Under the pieces are notes generated by a model. That model had not been told where the DNA came from and ran no database searches. It saw only the letters and a program-made list of their open reading frames with translations. Below, piece by piece: positions 22,233 to 34,100 of a stretch of 64,000 nucleotides of DNA; positions within the stretch are counted from its first letter, which is position 1; each line of letters starts with the position of its first letter. Source of the DNA: Archivesica marissinica (Eukaryota > Mollusca > Bivalvia > Venerida > Vesicomyidae); contig CM026397.1 in assembly GCA_014843695.1 (NCBI GenBank), positions 49,184,558 through 49,248,557 of the forward strand, written 5' to 3'. Position numbers and translations under genes: made by a program.

Positions 22233-22486
22233 TGGCTGTCCAATTAGCACAGTGGTTAGCGTGCTCGCTTCTCACCAATGCGACCCGGGTTCGATCCTCG
22301 GATAGGGAAGTATGTGAGATGGTACGATGGTCGCTAGATCGGACAGGTGGGTTTTCTCCGGGTACTCCGGTTTCCTCCTACACGAATGACCACATTTACG
22401 CTTTCATCCGAGCCAACGAGAGTGATTAATATAAGTTGTTAAAACTTGCTTCGCAATCGTTGTAAAATAAATAAAGTATAAAAAAA
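22233..22486 (+). mobile_element. Full-length SINE family 2 with 12-bp TSD
   Basis: The tRNA-like head has an A box (TTAGCACAGTGGTTAGCGTG) and a B box (CGGGTTCGATCCTCGG). The central block GTTTTCTCCGGGTACTCCGG resembles what I recall of the MetaSINE core. The tail contains GAGAGTGATTAATATAAGTT, AATAAATAAAG and an A run. It is flanked by perfect direct repeats AGATATTTCAAT (22221-22232 and 22487-22498). This is the best reference copy of the family in the window. Confidence 0.92.
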
Positions 22487-22631
22487 AGATATTTCAATAG
22501 ATTTGTATGCATCATTGTATCATGTTTTCATAGTCTTGACAAGTTGTGTTATTGTGTTGAATGTGGTGTACATACATTTGCTGCGTTTGCTCAGTTTATC
22601 AGTATTGTATAATGTGTAGTTAGTACATAAC

Positions 22632-23929
22632 AATATCGATAGTCTAGTGGACACAATATCGATAGTCTAGTGGACACGATAGTCTAGTGGACACGATATC
22701 GATAGTCTAGTGGACACAATATCGATAGTCTAGTGGACACGATATCGATAGTCTAGTGGACACGATATCGATAGTCTAGTGGACACAATATCGATAGTCT
22801 AGTGGACACGATATCGATAGTCTAGTGGACACGATATCGATAGTCTAGTGGACACGATATCGATAGTCTAGTGGACACGATATCGATAGTCTAGTGGACA
22901 CTATATCGATAGTCTAGTGGACACGATATCGATAGTCTAGTGGACACGATATCGATAGTCTAGTGGACACAATATCTATAGTCTAGTGGACACGATATCG
23001 ATAGTCTAGTGGACATAATATCGATAGTCTAGTGGACACAATATCGATAGTCTAGTGGACACGATATCGATAGTCTAGTGGACACAATATCGATAGTCTA
23101 GTGGACACGATAGTCTAGTGGACACAATATCGATAGTCTAGTGGACACAATATCGATAGTCTAGTGGACACGATAGTCTAGTGGACACGAGTCTAGTGGA
23201 CACGATATCGATAGTCTAGTGGACACAATAGTCTAGTGGACACGATAGTCTAGTGGACACGATAGTCTAGTGGACACGATAGTCTAGTGGACACGATAGT
23301 CTAGTGGACACAATATCGATAGTCTACACAATAGTCTAGTGGACACAATAGTCTAGTGGACACGATAGTCTAGTGGACACAATATCGATAGTCTAGTGGA
23401 CACGATATCGATAGTCTAGTGGACACAATATCGATAGTCTAGTGGACACGATATCGATAGTCTAGTGGACACGATATCGATAGTCTAGTGGACACAATAT
23501 CGATAGTCTAGTGGACACGATAGTCTAGTGGACACGATAGTCTAGTGGACACAATATCGATAGTCTAGTGGACACAATATCGATAGTCTAGTGGACACGA
23601 TAGTCTAGTGGACACGATAGTCTAGTGGACACGATAGTCTAGTGGACACAATATCGATAGTCTAGTGGACACGATAGTCTAGTGGACACAATATCGATAG
23701 TCTAGTGGACACAATAGTCTAGTGGACACGATAGTCTAGTGGACACGATATCGATAGTCTAGTGGACACAATATCGATAGTCTAGTGGACACGATAGTCT
23801 AGTGGACACGATAGTCTAGTGGACACAATATCGATAGTCTAGTGGACACAATAGTCTAGTGGACACAATAGTCTAGTGGACACGATAGTCTAGTGGACAC
23901 GATATCGATAGTCTAGTGGACACAATAGT
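22632..23929. repeat. 23/17-bp two-length minisatellite
   Basis: Two unit types are interspersed. The long 23-bp form has core GATATCGATAGTCTAGTG plus GACAC. The short 17-bp form, GACACGATAGTCTAGTG, lacks the six bases ATCGAT. A second two-state position is ACACGAT/ACACAAT. Long units dominate to about 23100 and mixed runs of short units follow. It ends at a minus-strand SINE fragment. Confidence 0.95.
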
Positions 23930-23930
23930 C

Positions 23931-24085
23931 ATGAACAAGTTATTATAACTTATATTAATCACTCTCGAAACCTCATTCCTGATGGAATCCATCGCCACGA
24001 GAGAAGAGGCAACATGGAATTTAAATGCCTTGCCTAAGGGCACAAACGTAACGGCTCCAGCGGGGCTCAAACTCCTTTCCACTGC
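23931..24085 (-). mobile_element. SINE family 1 fragment, head missing
   Basis: The tail and body match family 1 (AACTTATATTAATCACTCTC, GGAATCCATCGCCACGAGAG, TTTAAATGCCTTGCCTAAGG), ending near GGGGCTCAAACTCC. The tRNA head beyond the B box is absent. It abuts the right end of the 23/17-bp array. Confidence 0.8.
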
Positions 24086-24420
24086 TTTCTTTTTAAACAC
24101 AGTTATTGGAAATTATATTCTTTAAATTAAAAATGTCCTATATTCCAATAGTGTTGGTTTCAACAGTATTTATTCCAATAAATTTACATGTATAACACAA
24201 AAAATGTTACAAATTACATAAATTGTGAATGGTTTGGATTGGAAAACAAGTTTTTAGAAAACTTATATTAAATATTAATCTGATAGTGTTGCTTTAAAAT
24301 GTCACTTAATATTTTCTGGTCACTAAATATGTTCACTGGTTTTACAGCAATTGGAACGAAAACAATTTATCTTTACCGGCATTTATTTTTTATTTAAAGT
24401 TGTTGTAGTACGGTATATCA

Positions 24421-24714
24421 GGGATCATTCTAGAGGGCGAAATTGTCGCCCTAGGGACCCTGACATCGCCCTCTGGTGGCCCCACTTCTCCCTAAAAAAA
24501 ATGGTTTTACGATTTTCAAACAAAATTTTGTCTAGTAAGATACACTGGCCCATTATAAAGCACTCCTTCCATTCAAATGTTGTATTTAATGGTTGTACTA
24601 TGCATTTTAACCCTATTTTGCAGAAGTATATTAAAGAACACCATTTAAGGAAGAGATCACACGCTTTCTCACTTCTCCCAAAAATTCTGACCTAGAATGA
24701 ACACTGTATATACG
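24421..24714. mobile_element. Second copy of the 295-bp MITE
   Basis: Aligns end to end with 19395-19689. Its terminal repeats are slightly decayed (GGATCATTCTAG and CTAGAATGAACAC). Internal GGGCGAAATTGTCGCCC forms a small hairpin. It has no coding capacity beyond short chance frames. Confidence 0.82.
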
Positions 24715-24741
24715 ATGTATAGTCTTACATTTATGTTGCGG

Positions 24742-24800
24742 TCATTAATGTGCATAGGTCGTTAATGTGCATAGGTCATTAATGTGCATAGGTCGTTAAT
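24742..24800. repeat. 18-bp tandem repeat, about three copies
   Basis: The unit GGTCATTAATGTGCATAG alternates with a GGTCGTTAATGTGCATAG variant. Confidence 0.85.
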
Positions 24801-24835
24801 AGCAAGTACCTAGACACAAGAAATGACATCCCACT

Positions 24836-25135
24836 AGCCTACATGGTGTAATGGATACAATGTTTGGCTCCTAACCAACAAGCTTCTCACCAATGCGACC
24901 CGGGTTCGATCCTCGGACAGGGAAGTATGCGAGATGGTGCGATGGTCGCCAGATCGGACAGGTGGGTTTTCTCCGGGTACTCCGGTTTCCTCCCACATGA
25001 ATGACCACATATACGCTTTCATCCGCGCCAATGAGAGTGATTAATATAAGTTGTTAAAACTTGCTTCACAATCGTTGTAAAATAAATAAAGTATTAAAAA
25101 AAAAAAGTTGGGAGTTCGAATCTTGTCAGAACCAC
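24836..25135 (+). pseudogene. tRNA-Arg-like sequence split by a SINE 2 insertion
   Basis: The left part (CATGGTGTAATGGATACAAT, then TTTGGCTCCTAACCAACAAG) looks like a tRNA D arm and anticodon arm with a CCT anticodon. The right part after 25106 (GTTGGGAGTTCGAATCTTGT) looks like the T arm. Between them sits a 5'-truncated family 2 SINE (24883-25106) starting CTTCTCACCAATGCGACCCG and ending in an A run. The acceptor-stem halves do not pair well, so this is a tRNA-derived relic or another SINE's head, not a working tRNA gene. Confidence 0.45.
24883..25106 (+). mobile_element. 5'-truncated SINE family 2
   Basis: It lacks the first third of the tRNA head, but keeps the B box GGGTTCGATCCTCGG, the GTTTTCTCCGGGTACTCCGG block, the shared tail and an A run. 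It is inserted in the tRNA-Arg-like sequence described for 24836-25135. Confidence 0.85.
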
Positions 25136-25654
25136 GGTGGTAGTGCTCGTGAAGCGACATTACATCACAAAACTCAAAAACAAGCATTTTTCACGTATAA
25201 ATGCATTGCTACTACAAATTCTTCCGAATTCATTCGAACACTAACATTGAATCAATAAACAGTGTTATTGTGGTCTACAAACTTTCAAAAGTGAAAGTAG
25301 GATTTCATGTAACGGGTATCCACACTCCTGATATGACGTTTGCTTGTCATCAGAGTCGATACTAGACGCGATATAATGTTGTTTAGAGATAATTTAACTA
25401 AGATTAGTCTATAAATAAATATGCATAGGCACAAATGTGAGATATAGCGGTAAATCTGTACCATAAATCTTGTTATTCAGGATACACGCGTTGTATTACG
25501 GATGGATGTCAAACCGCGTATACGATGTTTGTTTATTAGTTGAAATACTCAGTTTTTGAGGCAAATATTTGAGAGAGAGAAAAGTATACCATATAATAGG
25601 AAATTGCATTCTGTAGAAATTTGTGTTTTTGCCGATGTAGTAAATCCACATTGC
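25136..25654. other. Unique AT-rich spacer, no gene seen
   Basis: No repeat with a second copy in the window and no exon with both splice sites could be supported. Confidence 0.45.
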
Positions 25655-25790
25655 TCCTCTCTCACTCATGGCGATGGATTCCATCACGCCCCCCCCCCCC
25701 CCGAGAGTGACTAATCTACAGTAACTGTGTTTAAGAACTTGTTTCGCTCAAATATAACTTCTGTATAAACTTTGTAGGATAGAGCACTAT
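25655..25790 (+). mobile_element. SINE family 1 tail fragment with a C run
   Basis: ATGGCGATGGATTCCATCA is followed by a run of 14 C (25689-25702), then GAGAGTGACTAATCTACAGT and CTTGTTTCGCTCAAATATAA. This is the family 1 body-to-tail junction with the normal GGAATGAGGTCT stretch replaced by the C run. The head is missing. Confidence 0.6.
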
Positions 25791-25976
25791 TTTTCAGTAT
25801 TATTGTTTTTGCACAATGTATTTATAGAATGAATGTTGCATGGGAAACAACTCTAGTATGAATGATTTTGTACTGCATGTGTTTTGTCCCTTTATTTTAT
25901 ATGTGTGAAGTATTGAACTACATGTGATATCAACAGGCTTGTAAACAACCAGTTTCTACTCACCACCTTCCTTGTT

Positions 25977-26154
25977 TTAACTCTTTGCACGCTCACAGTC
26001 AAATATTTCATTCTATTTCATCACAACGTCACAATACTAATGAAATTGCAGAGTTGTCAGTTACAAATAAGAAAAACGCGTAGATGAATTGTCGCCTGCT
26101 ACAATTATTTGTATTATTAATAGCCTTTATTTTACCCAGCATGCAAAGAGTTAA
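25977..26154. mobile_element. 178-bp MITE flanked by TTAA
   Basis: TTAACTCTTTGCACGCT at the left and AGCATGCAAAGAGTTAA at the right form 17-bp inverted ends with one mismatch, and TTAA lies at both outer edges. TTAA duplication is the known target choice of piggyBac-type transposons, so a piggyBac-like MITE is the likeliest class, as an inference. A decayed copy lies at 19151-19322. Confidence 0.75.
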
Positions 26155-26247
26155 ATTAATAATTCTTACTCTAAGTGAAACTTTTTAATGGCCAAACAAA
26201 CGCGACAATACTTATGGGTCATGTATCTTCATACTTCTACATGTTGT

Positions 26248-26312
26248 AAATGTCACACATGACATCAAGGTGATGTCACAACTGTCACACATGACATCAT
26301 GGTGACGTCACA
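26248..26312. repeat. Short duplication with CRE-like TGACGTCA
   Basis: Two tandem copies of a block of about 32 bp, TGTCACACATGACATCA followed by GGTGATGTCACAA or GGTGACGTCACAA. The second holds a perfect TGACGTCA palindrome (26303-26310), the consensus for CREB/ATF proteins. No promoter or first exon is recognisable nearby. Confidence 0.6.
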
Positions 26313-26443
26313 AGTTTACAAAATTATGGATATCATAACTAAATCAATGCCACTTTTCATCAAATGTTATTCTTATGCTGTTAAAATATCTCTAATAGAA
26401 CCCACAATGCAACACACAGTCACATTTTAAAACTGGTATTTTG

Positions 26444-27487
26444 TGTGTGTGCATTCCGACATTTCCAAACTGGTATATAGTGAGCGTTCCAACATTTCCA
26501 AACTGGTGTATTGTGTGCATTCCGACATTTCCAAACTGGTGTATTGTGAGTGTTCTGACATTTCCAAACTCGTATATTGTGAGTGCACCGACATTTCCAA
26601 ACTGGTATATTGTGAGTGTTCCGACATTTCCAAACTGGTATATTGTGAGTGTTCCGACATTTCCAAACTGGTATATTGTGAGTGTTCCGACATTTCCAAA
26701 CTGGTATATTGTGAGTGTTCCGACATTTCCAAACTGGTGTATTGTGTGCATTCCGACATTTCCAAACTGGTGTATTGTGAGTGTTCTGACATTTCCAAAC
26801 TCGTATATTGTGAGTGCACCGACATTTCCAAACTGGTATATTGTGAGTGTTCCGACATTTCCAAACTGGTATATTGTGAGTGTTCCGACATTTCCAAACT
26901 GGTATATTGTGAGTGTTCCGACATTTCCAAACTGGTGTATTGTGTGCATTCCGACATTTCCAAACTGGTGTATTGTGAGTGTTCTGACATTTCCAAACTC
27001 GTATATTGTGAGTGCACCGACATTTCCAAACTGGTATATTGTGAGTGTTCCGACATTTCCAAACTGGTATATTGTGAGTGTTCCGACATTTCCAAACTGG
27101 TATATTGTGAGTGTTCCGACATTTCCAAACTGGTATATTGTGTGCGTTCTGACATTTCCAAACTGGTATATTGTGAGTGTTCCGACATTTCCAAACTGGT
27201 ATATTGTGTGCGTTCTGACATTTCCAAACTGGTATATTGTGAGCGTTCCAACATTTCCAAACTGGTATATTGTGAGTGTTCCGACATTTCCAAACTGGTG
27301 TATTGTGAGTGTTCCGACATTTCCAAACTCGTATATTGTGAGTGTTCCGACATTTCCAAACTCGTATATTGTGAGTGTTCCGACATTTCCAAACTCATAT
27401 ATTGCGAGTGTTCCGACATTTCCAAACTCGTATATTGCGAGTGTTCCGACATTTCCAAACTTGTATATTGTGAGTGTTCCAAACTGG
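26444..27487. repeat. 33-bp minisatellite with higher-order blocks
   Basis: About 31 copies of a 33-bp unit with core CCGACATTTCCAAACTGGTA followed by TATTGTGAGTGTT. A marked variant trio (GTGTGCATT, GTGAGTGTTCT with CTCGTA, GAGTGCACC) recurs near 26510, 26740 and 26940, spaced by 7 and then 6 units. The unit is 11 codons with no stop in at least four frames, which explains frames of about 350-380 codons. None has the composition or start context of a gene. Confidence 0.95.
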
Positions 27488-27694
27488 TATAATATTGTGT
27501 GTGTAAATATCAAACTGTTCAACTGTATTTGTAACTTCTGTAAATCTTTGTACAGATTATATTTTCTACGTGACTGTATTTCGTAGAATTGTTGACATTT
27601 TTATCTTACTGTGATCTATTGTTGCTATTGTTTTAGTGTGTGTCCTTCATAAATATTATACAAAATTGTTAATAAAAATGTGTTATTGCAAATT

Positions 27695-28178
27695 TGTTTC
27701 GTCCAGTCTATCCCCTCCCCCGAAGCCACTGTAGAGACTGAACCCAGCCATGCATGCAGTCTATTCCCCCTTCCCTTGAAGCCACTGTAGAGACTGAACC
27801 CAGCCATGCGTGCAGTCTATTCCCCCTTCCCCCGAAGCCACTGTAGAGACTGAACCCAGCCATGCGTGCAGTCTATTCCCCCTTCCCTTGAAGCCACTGT
27901 AGAGACTGAACCCAGCCATGCGTGCAGTCTATTCCCCCTTCCCCCGAAGCCACTGTAGAGACTGAACCCAGCCATGCGTGCAGTCTATTCCCCCCGAAGC
28001 CACTACTGTAGAGACTGAACCCGAAGCCACTGTAGAGACTGAACCCAGCCATGCGCATGCAGTCTATTCCTCCGAAGCCACTGTAGAGACTGAACCCATC
28101 CATGCATGCAGTCTATTCCTCGAAGCCACTGTAGAGACTGAACCCAGCCATGCATGCAGTCTATTCCCCCCGAAGCCA
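27695..28178. repeat. 56-bp minisatellite, about nine copies
   Basis: The unit has core CCACTGTAGAGACTGAACCC followed by AGCCATGC, a GCAGTCTATTCC block and a C-rich stretch. The last copies are shortened and one is internally duplicated (near 28010-28040). Its right end passes directly into the 24-bp array through GAAGCCACATTGGAGCAATA. Confidence 0.93.
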
Positions 28179-28179
28179 C

Positions 28180-31100
28180 ATTGGAGCAATAGAGTGGTGG
28201 AGCATTGGGGCAATAGAGTGGTGGAGCATTGGGGCAATAGTATGATGGAGCATTGGGGCAATAGAGTGGTGGAGCATTGTGACAATAGAGTGGTGGAGCA
28301 TTGGGACAATAGAGTGGTGGAGCATTGGGGCAATAGAGTGATGGAGCATTGGGGCAATAGAGTGGTGGAGCATTGGGGCAATGGAGTGGTGGAGCAGTTG
28401 GGCAATAGACTGGTGGAGCATTGTGGCAATAGAGTGGTGGAGCATTGGGGTAATAGAGTGGTGGAGCATTGGGGCAATAGAGTGGTGGAGCATTGGGGTA
28501 ATAGAGTGGTGGAGCATTGGGGCAATAGTGGTGGAGCATTGGGGTAATAGAGTGGTGGAGCATTGGGGCAATAGAGTGGTGGAGCATTGGGGCAAAAGAG
28601 TGATGGAGCATTGGGGCAATAGAGTGGTGGAGCATTGTGGCAATAGAGTGGTGGAGCGTTGGGGGCAATAGAGTAGTGGAGCATTAGGGCAATAGAGTAG
28701 TGGAGCATTAGGGCAATAGAGTGATGGAGCATTGGGACAATAGAGTGGTGGAGCATTGGGGCGATAGAGTGATGGAGCATTGGGGCAATAGAGTGGTGGA
28801 GCATTAGGGCAATAGAGTGATGGAGCATTAGGACAATAGAGTGGTGGAGCATTGTGGCAATAGAGTGGTGGAGCATTGTGGCAATAGAGTGGTGGAGCAT
28901 TAGGACAATAGACTGGTGGGCATTGGGACAATAGAGTGGTGGAGCATTGGGGCAATGGAGTGGTGGGGCATTGGGACAATAGAGTGGTGGAGCATTGGGG
29001 CAATAGAGTGGTGGAACATTGGGGCAATAGAGTGGTGGAGCATTGGGGCAATAGAGTGGTGGAGCATTGGGGCAATAGAGTGGTGGAGCATTGGGGCAAT
29101 AGAGTGGTGGAGCATTGGGGCAATAGAGTGGTGGAGCATTGGGGCAATAGAGTGATGGAGCATTGGGGCAATAGAGTGATGGAGCATTGGGGCAATAGAG
29201 TGGTGGAGCATTGGGGCAATAGAGTGGTGGAGCATTGGGGCAATAGAGTGGTGGAGCATTGGGGCAATAGAGTGGTGGAGCATTGGGGCAATAGAGTGGT
29301 GGAGCATTGGGGCAATAGAGTGATGGAGCATTGGGGCAATAGAGTGGTGGAGCATTGGGGCAATAGAGTGGTGGAGCATTGGGGCAATAGAGTGGTGGAG
29401 CATTGGAGCAATAGAGTGGTGGAACATTGGGGCAATAGATTGATGGAGCATTGGGGCGATAGATTGATGGAGCATTGGGACAATAGAGTGATGGGGCATT
29501 GGGACAATAGAGTGATGGGGCATTGGGACAATAGATTGATGGAGCATTGGTACAATAGAGTGGTGGAGCATTGGGGCAATAGAGTGATGGAGCATTGGGG
29601 CGATAGAGTGATGGAGCATTGGGGCAATAGAGTGGTGGAGCATTGGGGCAATAGAGTGGTGGAGCATTGGGGCAATAGAGTGGTGGAGCATTGGAACAAT
29701 AGAGTGGTGGAGCATTGGGGCAATAGAGCATTGGGGCAATAGAGTGGTGGAGCATTGGGGCAATAGAGTGGTGGAGCATTGGGGCAATAGAGTGGTGGAG
29801 CATTGGGGCAATAGAGTGGTGGAGCATTGGGGCAATAGAGTGGTGGAGCATTGGGGCAATAGAGTGGTGGAGCATTGGGGCAATAGAGTGGTGGAGCATT
29901 GGGGCAATAGAGTGGTGGAGCATTGGGGCAATAGAGTGATGGAGCATTGGGGCAATAGAGTGGTGGAGCATTGGGGCGATAGAGTGATGGAGCATTGGGG
30001 CAATAGAGTGGTGGAGCATTGGGGCAATAGAGTGGTGGAGCATTGGGACAATAGAGTGGTGGAGCATTGGGGCAATAGAGTGGTGGAGCATTGGGGCAAT
30101 AGAGTGGTGGAGCATTGGGACAATAGAGTGGTGGGGCATTGGGGCAATAGAGTGGTGGAGCATTGGGGCAATAGAGTGGTGGAGCATTGGGACAATAGAG
30201 TGGTGGAGCATTGGGGCAATAGAGTGGTGGAGCATTGGGGCAATAGAGTGGTGGAGCATTGGGGCAATAGAGTGGTGGAGCATTGGGGCAATAGAGTGGT
30301 GGAGCATTGGGACAATAGAGTGATGGAGCATTGGGACAATAGAGTGGTGGAGCATTGGGGCAATAGAGTGATGGAGCATTGGGGCAATAGAGTGATGGAG
30401 CATTGGGGCAATAGAGTGGTGGAGCATTGGGGAATAGAGTGGTGGAGCATTGGGGCAATATAGTGATGGAGCATTGGGGCAATAGAGTGATGGAGCATTG
30501 GGGCAATAGAGTGGTGGGCATTGGCGAATAGAGTGGTGGAGCATTGGGGCAATAGAGTGATGGAGCATTGGGGCAATAGAGTGGTGGAGCATTGGGGCAA
30601 TAGAGTGATGGAGCATTGGGGCAATAGAGTGGTGGAGCATTGGGGCAATAGAGTGGTGGAGCATTGGGGAATAGAGTGGTGGAGCATTGGGGCAATAGAG
30701 TGGTGGGGCATTGGGGCAATAGAGTGGTGGAGCATTGGGGGCAATAGAGTGATGGAGCATTGGAGACAATAGAGTGGTGGAGCATTGGGGCAATAGAGTG
30801 GTGGAACATTGGGGCACTAGAGTGGTGGGGTATTGGGGCAATAGAGTGGTGGAACATTGGAGCGATAGAGTGGTGGGTCATTGGGGCAATAGAGTGGTGG
30901 AGCATTAGGACAATAGACTGGTGGGGCATTGGGACAATAGAGTGGTGGAGCATTGGGGCAATAGAGTGGTGGGGCATTGGGACAATAGAGTGGTGGAGCA
31001 TTGGGGCAATAGAGTGGTGGAACATTGGGGCAATAGAGTGGTGGAGCATTGTGGCAATAGAGTGGTGGAGCATTGGGGCAATAGAGTGGTGGAGCATTGG

Positions 31101-34100
31101 AACACTAGAGTGATGGAGCATTGGAACAATAGAGTGGTGGAGCATTGTGGCAATAGAGTGATGGAGCATTGGGGCAATAGAGTGATGGATCATTGGGGCA
31201 ATAGAGTGGTGGGGCATTGGGGAATAGAGTGGTGGACATTGGGTAGGTGTGGAGCATTGGGGCAATAGAGTGATGGAGCATTGGGGCAATAGAGTGGTGG
31301 AGCATTGGGGGAATAGAGTGGTGGAGCATTGGGGCAATAGAGTGATGGAGCATTGGGGCAATATAGTGGTGGAGCATTGGGCAATAGAGTGATGGAGCAT
31401 TGGGGCAATAGAGTGGTGGAGCATTGGGGCAATAGAGTGGTGGAGCATTGGGGAATAGAGTGGTGGAGCATTGGGGCAATAGATGGTGGGGCATTGGGGC
31501 AATAGAGTGGTGGAGCATTGGCAATAGAGTGGTGGAGCATTGGGACAATAGAGTGGTGGAGCATTGGGCATAGAGTGGTGGAGCATTGGGGCAATAGAGT
31601 GGTGGAGCATTGGACAATAGAGTGGTGGAGCATTGGGGCAATAGAGTGGTGGAGCATTGGGGCAATAGAGTGGTGGAGCATTGGGACAATAGAGTGGTGG
31701 AACATTGGGGCAATAGTATGATGGAGCATTGGGACAATAGAGTGGTGGAGCATTGGGACAATAGAGTGGTGGAGCATTGGGACAATAGAGTGGTGGAGCA
31801 TTGGGGCAATAGAGTGATGGAGCATTGGGGCAATAGAGTGGTGGAACATTGGGACAATAGAGCATTAGGGTAATAGAGTGGTGGGGCATTGGGGCAATAT
31901 AGTGGTGGAACATTGGGGCAATAGAGTGGTGGGGCATTGGGGCAATAGAGTGGTGGAGCATTGGGCAATAGAGTGGTGGAGCATTGGGGCAATAGAGTGG
32001 TGGAGCATTGGGGCAATAGAGTGATGGAGTATTGGGGCAATAGAGTGGTGGAGCATTGTGGCAATAGATTGGTGGAGCATTGAGACAATAGAGTGGTGGA
32101 GCATTGGGGCAATAGAGTGGTGGAGCATTGGTACACTAGTGTGGTGGAGCATTGGGCCAACAGAGTGGTTGAGTATTGGGGCAATAGAGTGGTGGAGCAT
32201 GGGGCAATATATTGATGGAGCATTGGGGCAATAGAGTGGTGGAGCATTGGGGCAATAGAGTGGTGGAGCATTTAGGCAATAGAGCATTGGGGCAATAGGG
32301 TGGTGGAGCATTGGAACAATAGAGTGTTGGAGCATTGGGGCAATAGAGCATTGGGGCAATAGGGTGGTGGAGCATTGGAACAATAGAGTGGTGGAGCATT
32401 GGAGCAATAGAGCATTGGGGCAATAGAGTGGTGGAGCATTGGGGCAATATATTGATGGAGCATTGGGGCAATAGAGTGGTGGAGCATTGGGGCAATAGAG
32501 TGATGGAGCATTGGGGCAATAGAGTGATGGAGCATTGGGGCAATAGAGCATTGGGGCAATAGAGTTGTGGAGCATTGGAACAATAGAGTGGTGGAGCATT
32601 GGGGCAATAGAGCATTGGGGCAATAGAGTGGTGGAGCATTGGGGCAATAGAGTGGTGGAGTATTGCGGCAATAGCGTGATGAAGCATTGGGGCAATAGAG
32701 TGATGGAACATTGGGGCAATAGAGTGGTGGAGCATTGGGACAATAGAGTGGTGGAGCATTGGTACAATAGAGTGGTGGAGTATTGGGGCGATAGAGTGGT
32801 GGAGCATTGGGGCAATAGAGTGGTGGAGCATTGGGGCGATAGAGTGGTGGAGCATTGGGGCGATAGAGTGATGGAGTATTGGGGCAATAGAGTGATAGAG
32901 CATTGGGGCAATAGAGTGGTGGAGCATTGGGGCGATAGAGTGGTGGAGCATTGGGGCGATAGTGTGGTGGAGCATTGGGGCAATAGAGTGGTGGAGCATT
33001 GGGGCAATATAGTGGTGGTGCATTGGGCCAATAGAGTGATGGAGTATTGGGGCAATAGAGTGGTGGAGCATTGGGGCAATAGATTGGTGGAGCATTGGGA
33101 CAATAGAGTGGTGAAGCATTGGGGCAATAGAGTGGTGGAGCATTGGTACACTAGTGTGGTGGAGCATTGGGCCAATAGAGTGGTGGAGTATTGGGGCAAT
33201 AGAGTGGTGGAGCATGGGGTAATATATTGATGGAGCATTGGGGCAATAGAGTGGTGGAGCATTGGGGCAATAGAGTGGTGGAGCATTGGGGCAATAGAGT
33301 GATGGAACATTGGGGCAATAGAGTGATGGAGCATTTAGGCAATAGAGCATTGGGGCAATAGGGTGGTGGAGCATTGGAACAATAGAGTGGTGGAGCATTG
33401 GGGCAATAGAGTGTGGAGCATTGGGGCATTGGGGCAATAGAGTGGTGGAGCATTGGGGCAATAGATTGATGGAGCATTGGGGCAATAGAGTGGTGGAGCA
33501 TTGGGGCAATAGATTGATGGAGCATTGGGGCAATAGAGTGGTGGAGCATTGGGCAATAGAGTGGTGGAGCATTGGGGCAATAGAGTGGTGGAGCATTGGG
33601 GCAATAGAGTGGTGGAGCATTGGGGCAATAGAGTGGTGGAGCATTGGGGCAATAGAGTGGTGGAGCATTGGGGCAATAGAGTGATGGAGCATTGGGGCAA
33701 TAGAGTGGTGGAGCATTGGGGCAATAGAGTGGTGGAGCATTGGAACAATAGAGTGGTGGAGCATTGGGGCAATAGAGCATTGGGGCAATAGAGTGGTGGA
33801 GCATTGGGGCAATAGAGTGGTGGAGCATTGGGGCAATAGAGTGGTGGAGCATTGGGGCAATAGAGTGGTGGAGCATTGGGGCAATAGAGTGGTGGAGCAT
33901 TGGGGCAATAGAGTGGTGGAGCATTGGGGCAATAGAGTGGTGGAGCATTGGGGCAATAGAGTGGTGGAGCATTGGGGCAATAGAGTGGTGGAGCATTGGG
34001 GCAATAGAGTGGTGGAGCATTGGGACAATAGAGTGGTGGAGCATTGGGGCAATAGAGTGGTGGAGCATTGGGGCAATAGAGTGGTGGAGCATGGGGCAAT

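Noticed and set aside
22184..22429. 81-codon frame
   Set aside because: Most of it is the family 2 SINE at 22233-22486.
26392..27586. Four overlapping frames of about 350-380 codons in the 33-bp array
   Set aside because: Eleven-codon period with no stops. Four simultaneous frames argue for a repeat artefact.
28010..28180. Shared ancestry of the two 56-bp arrays (27.7 kb and 49.4 kb)
   Set aside because: The unit length is the same but the sequences do not align, so the equal length is a coincidence.
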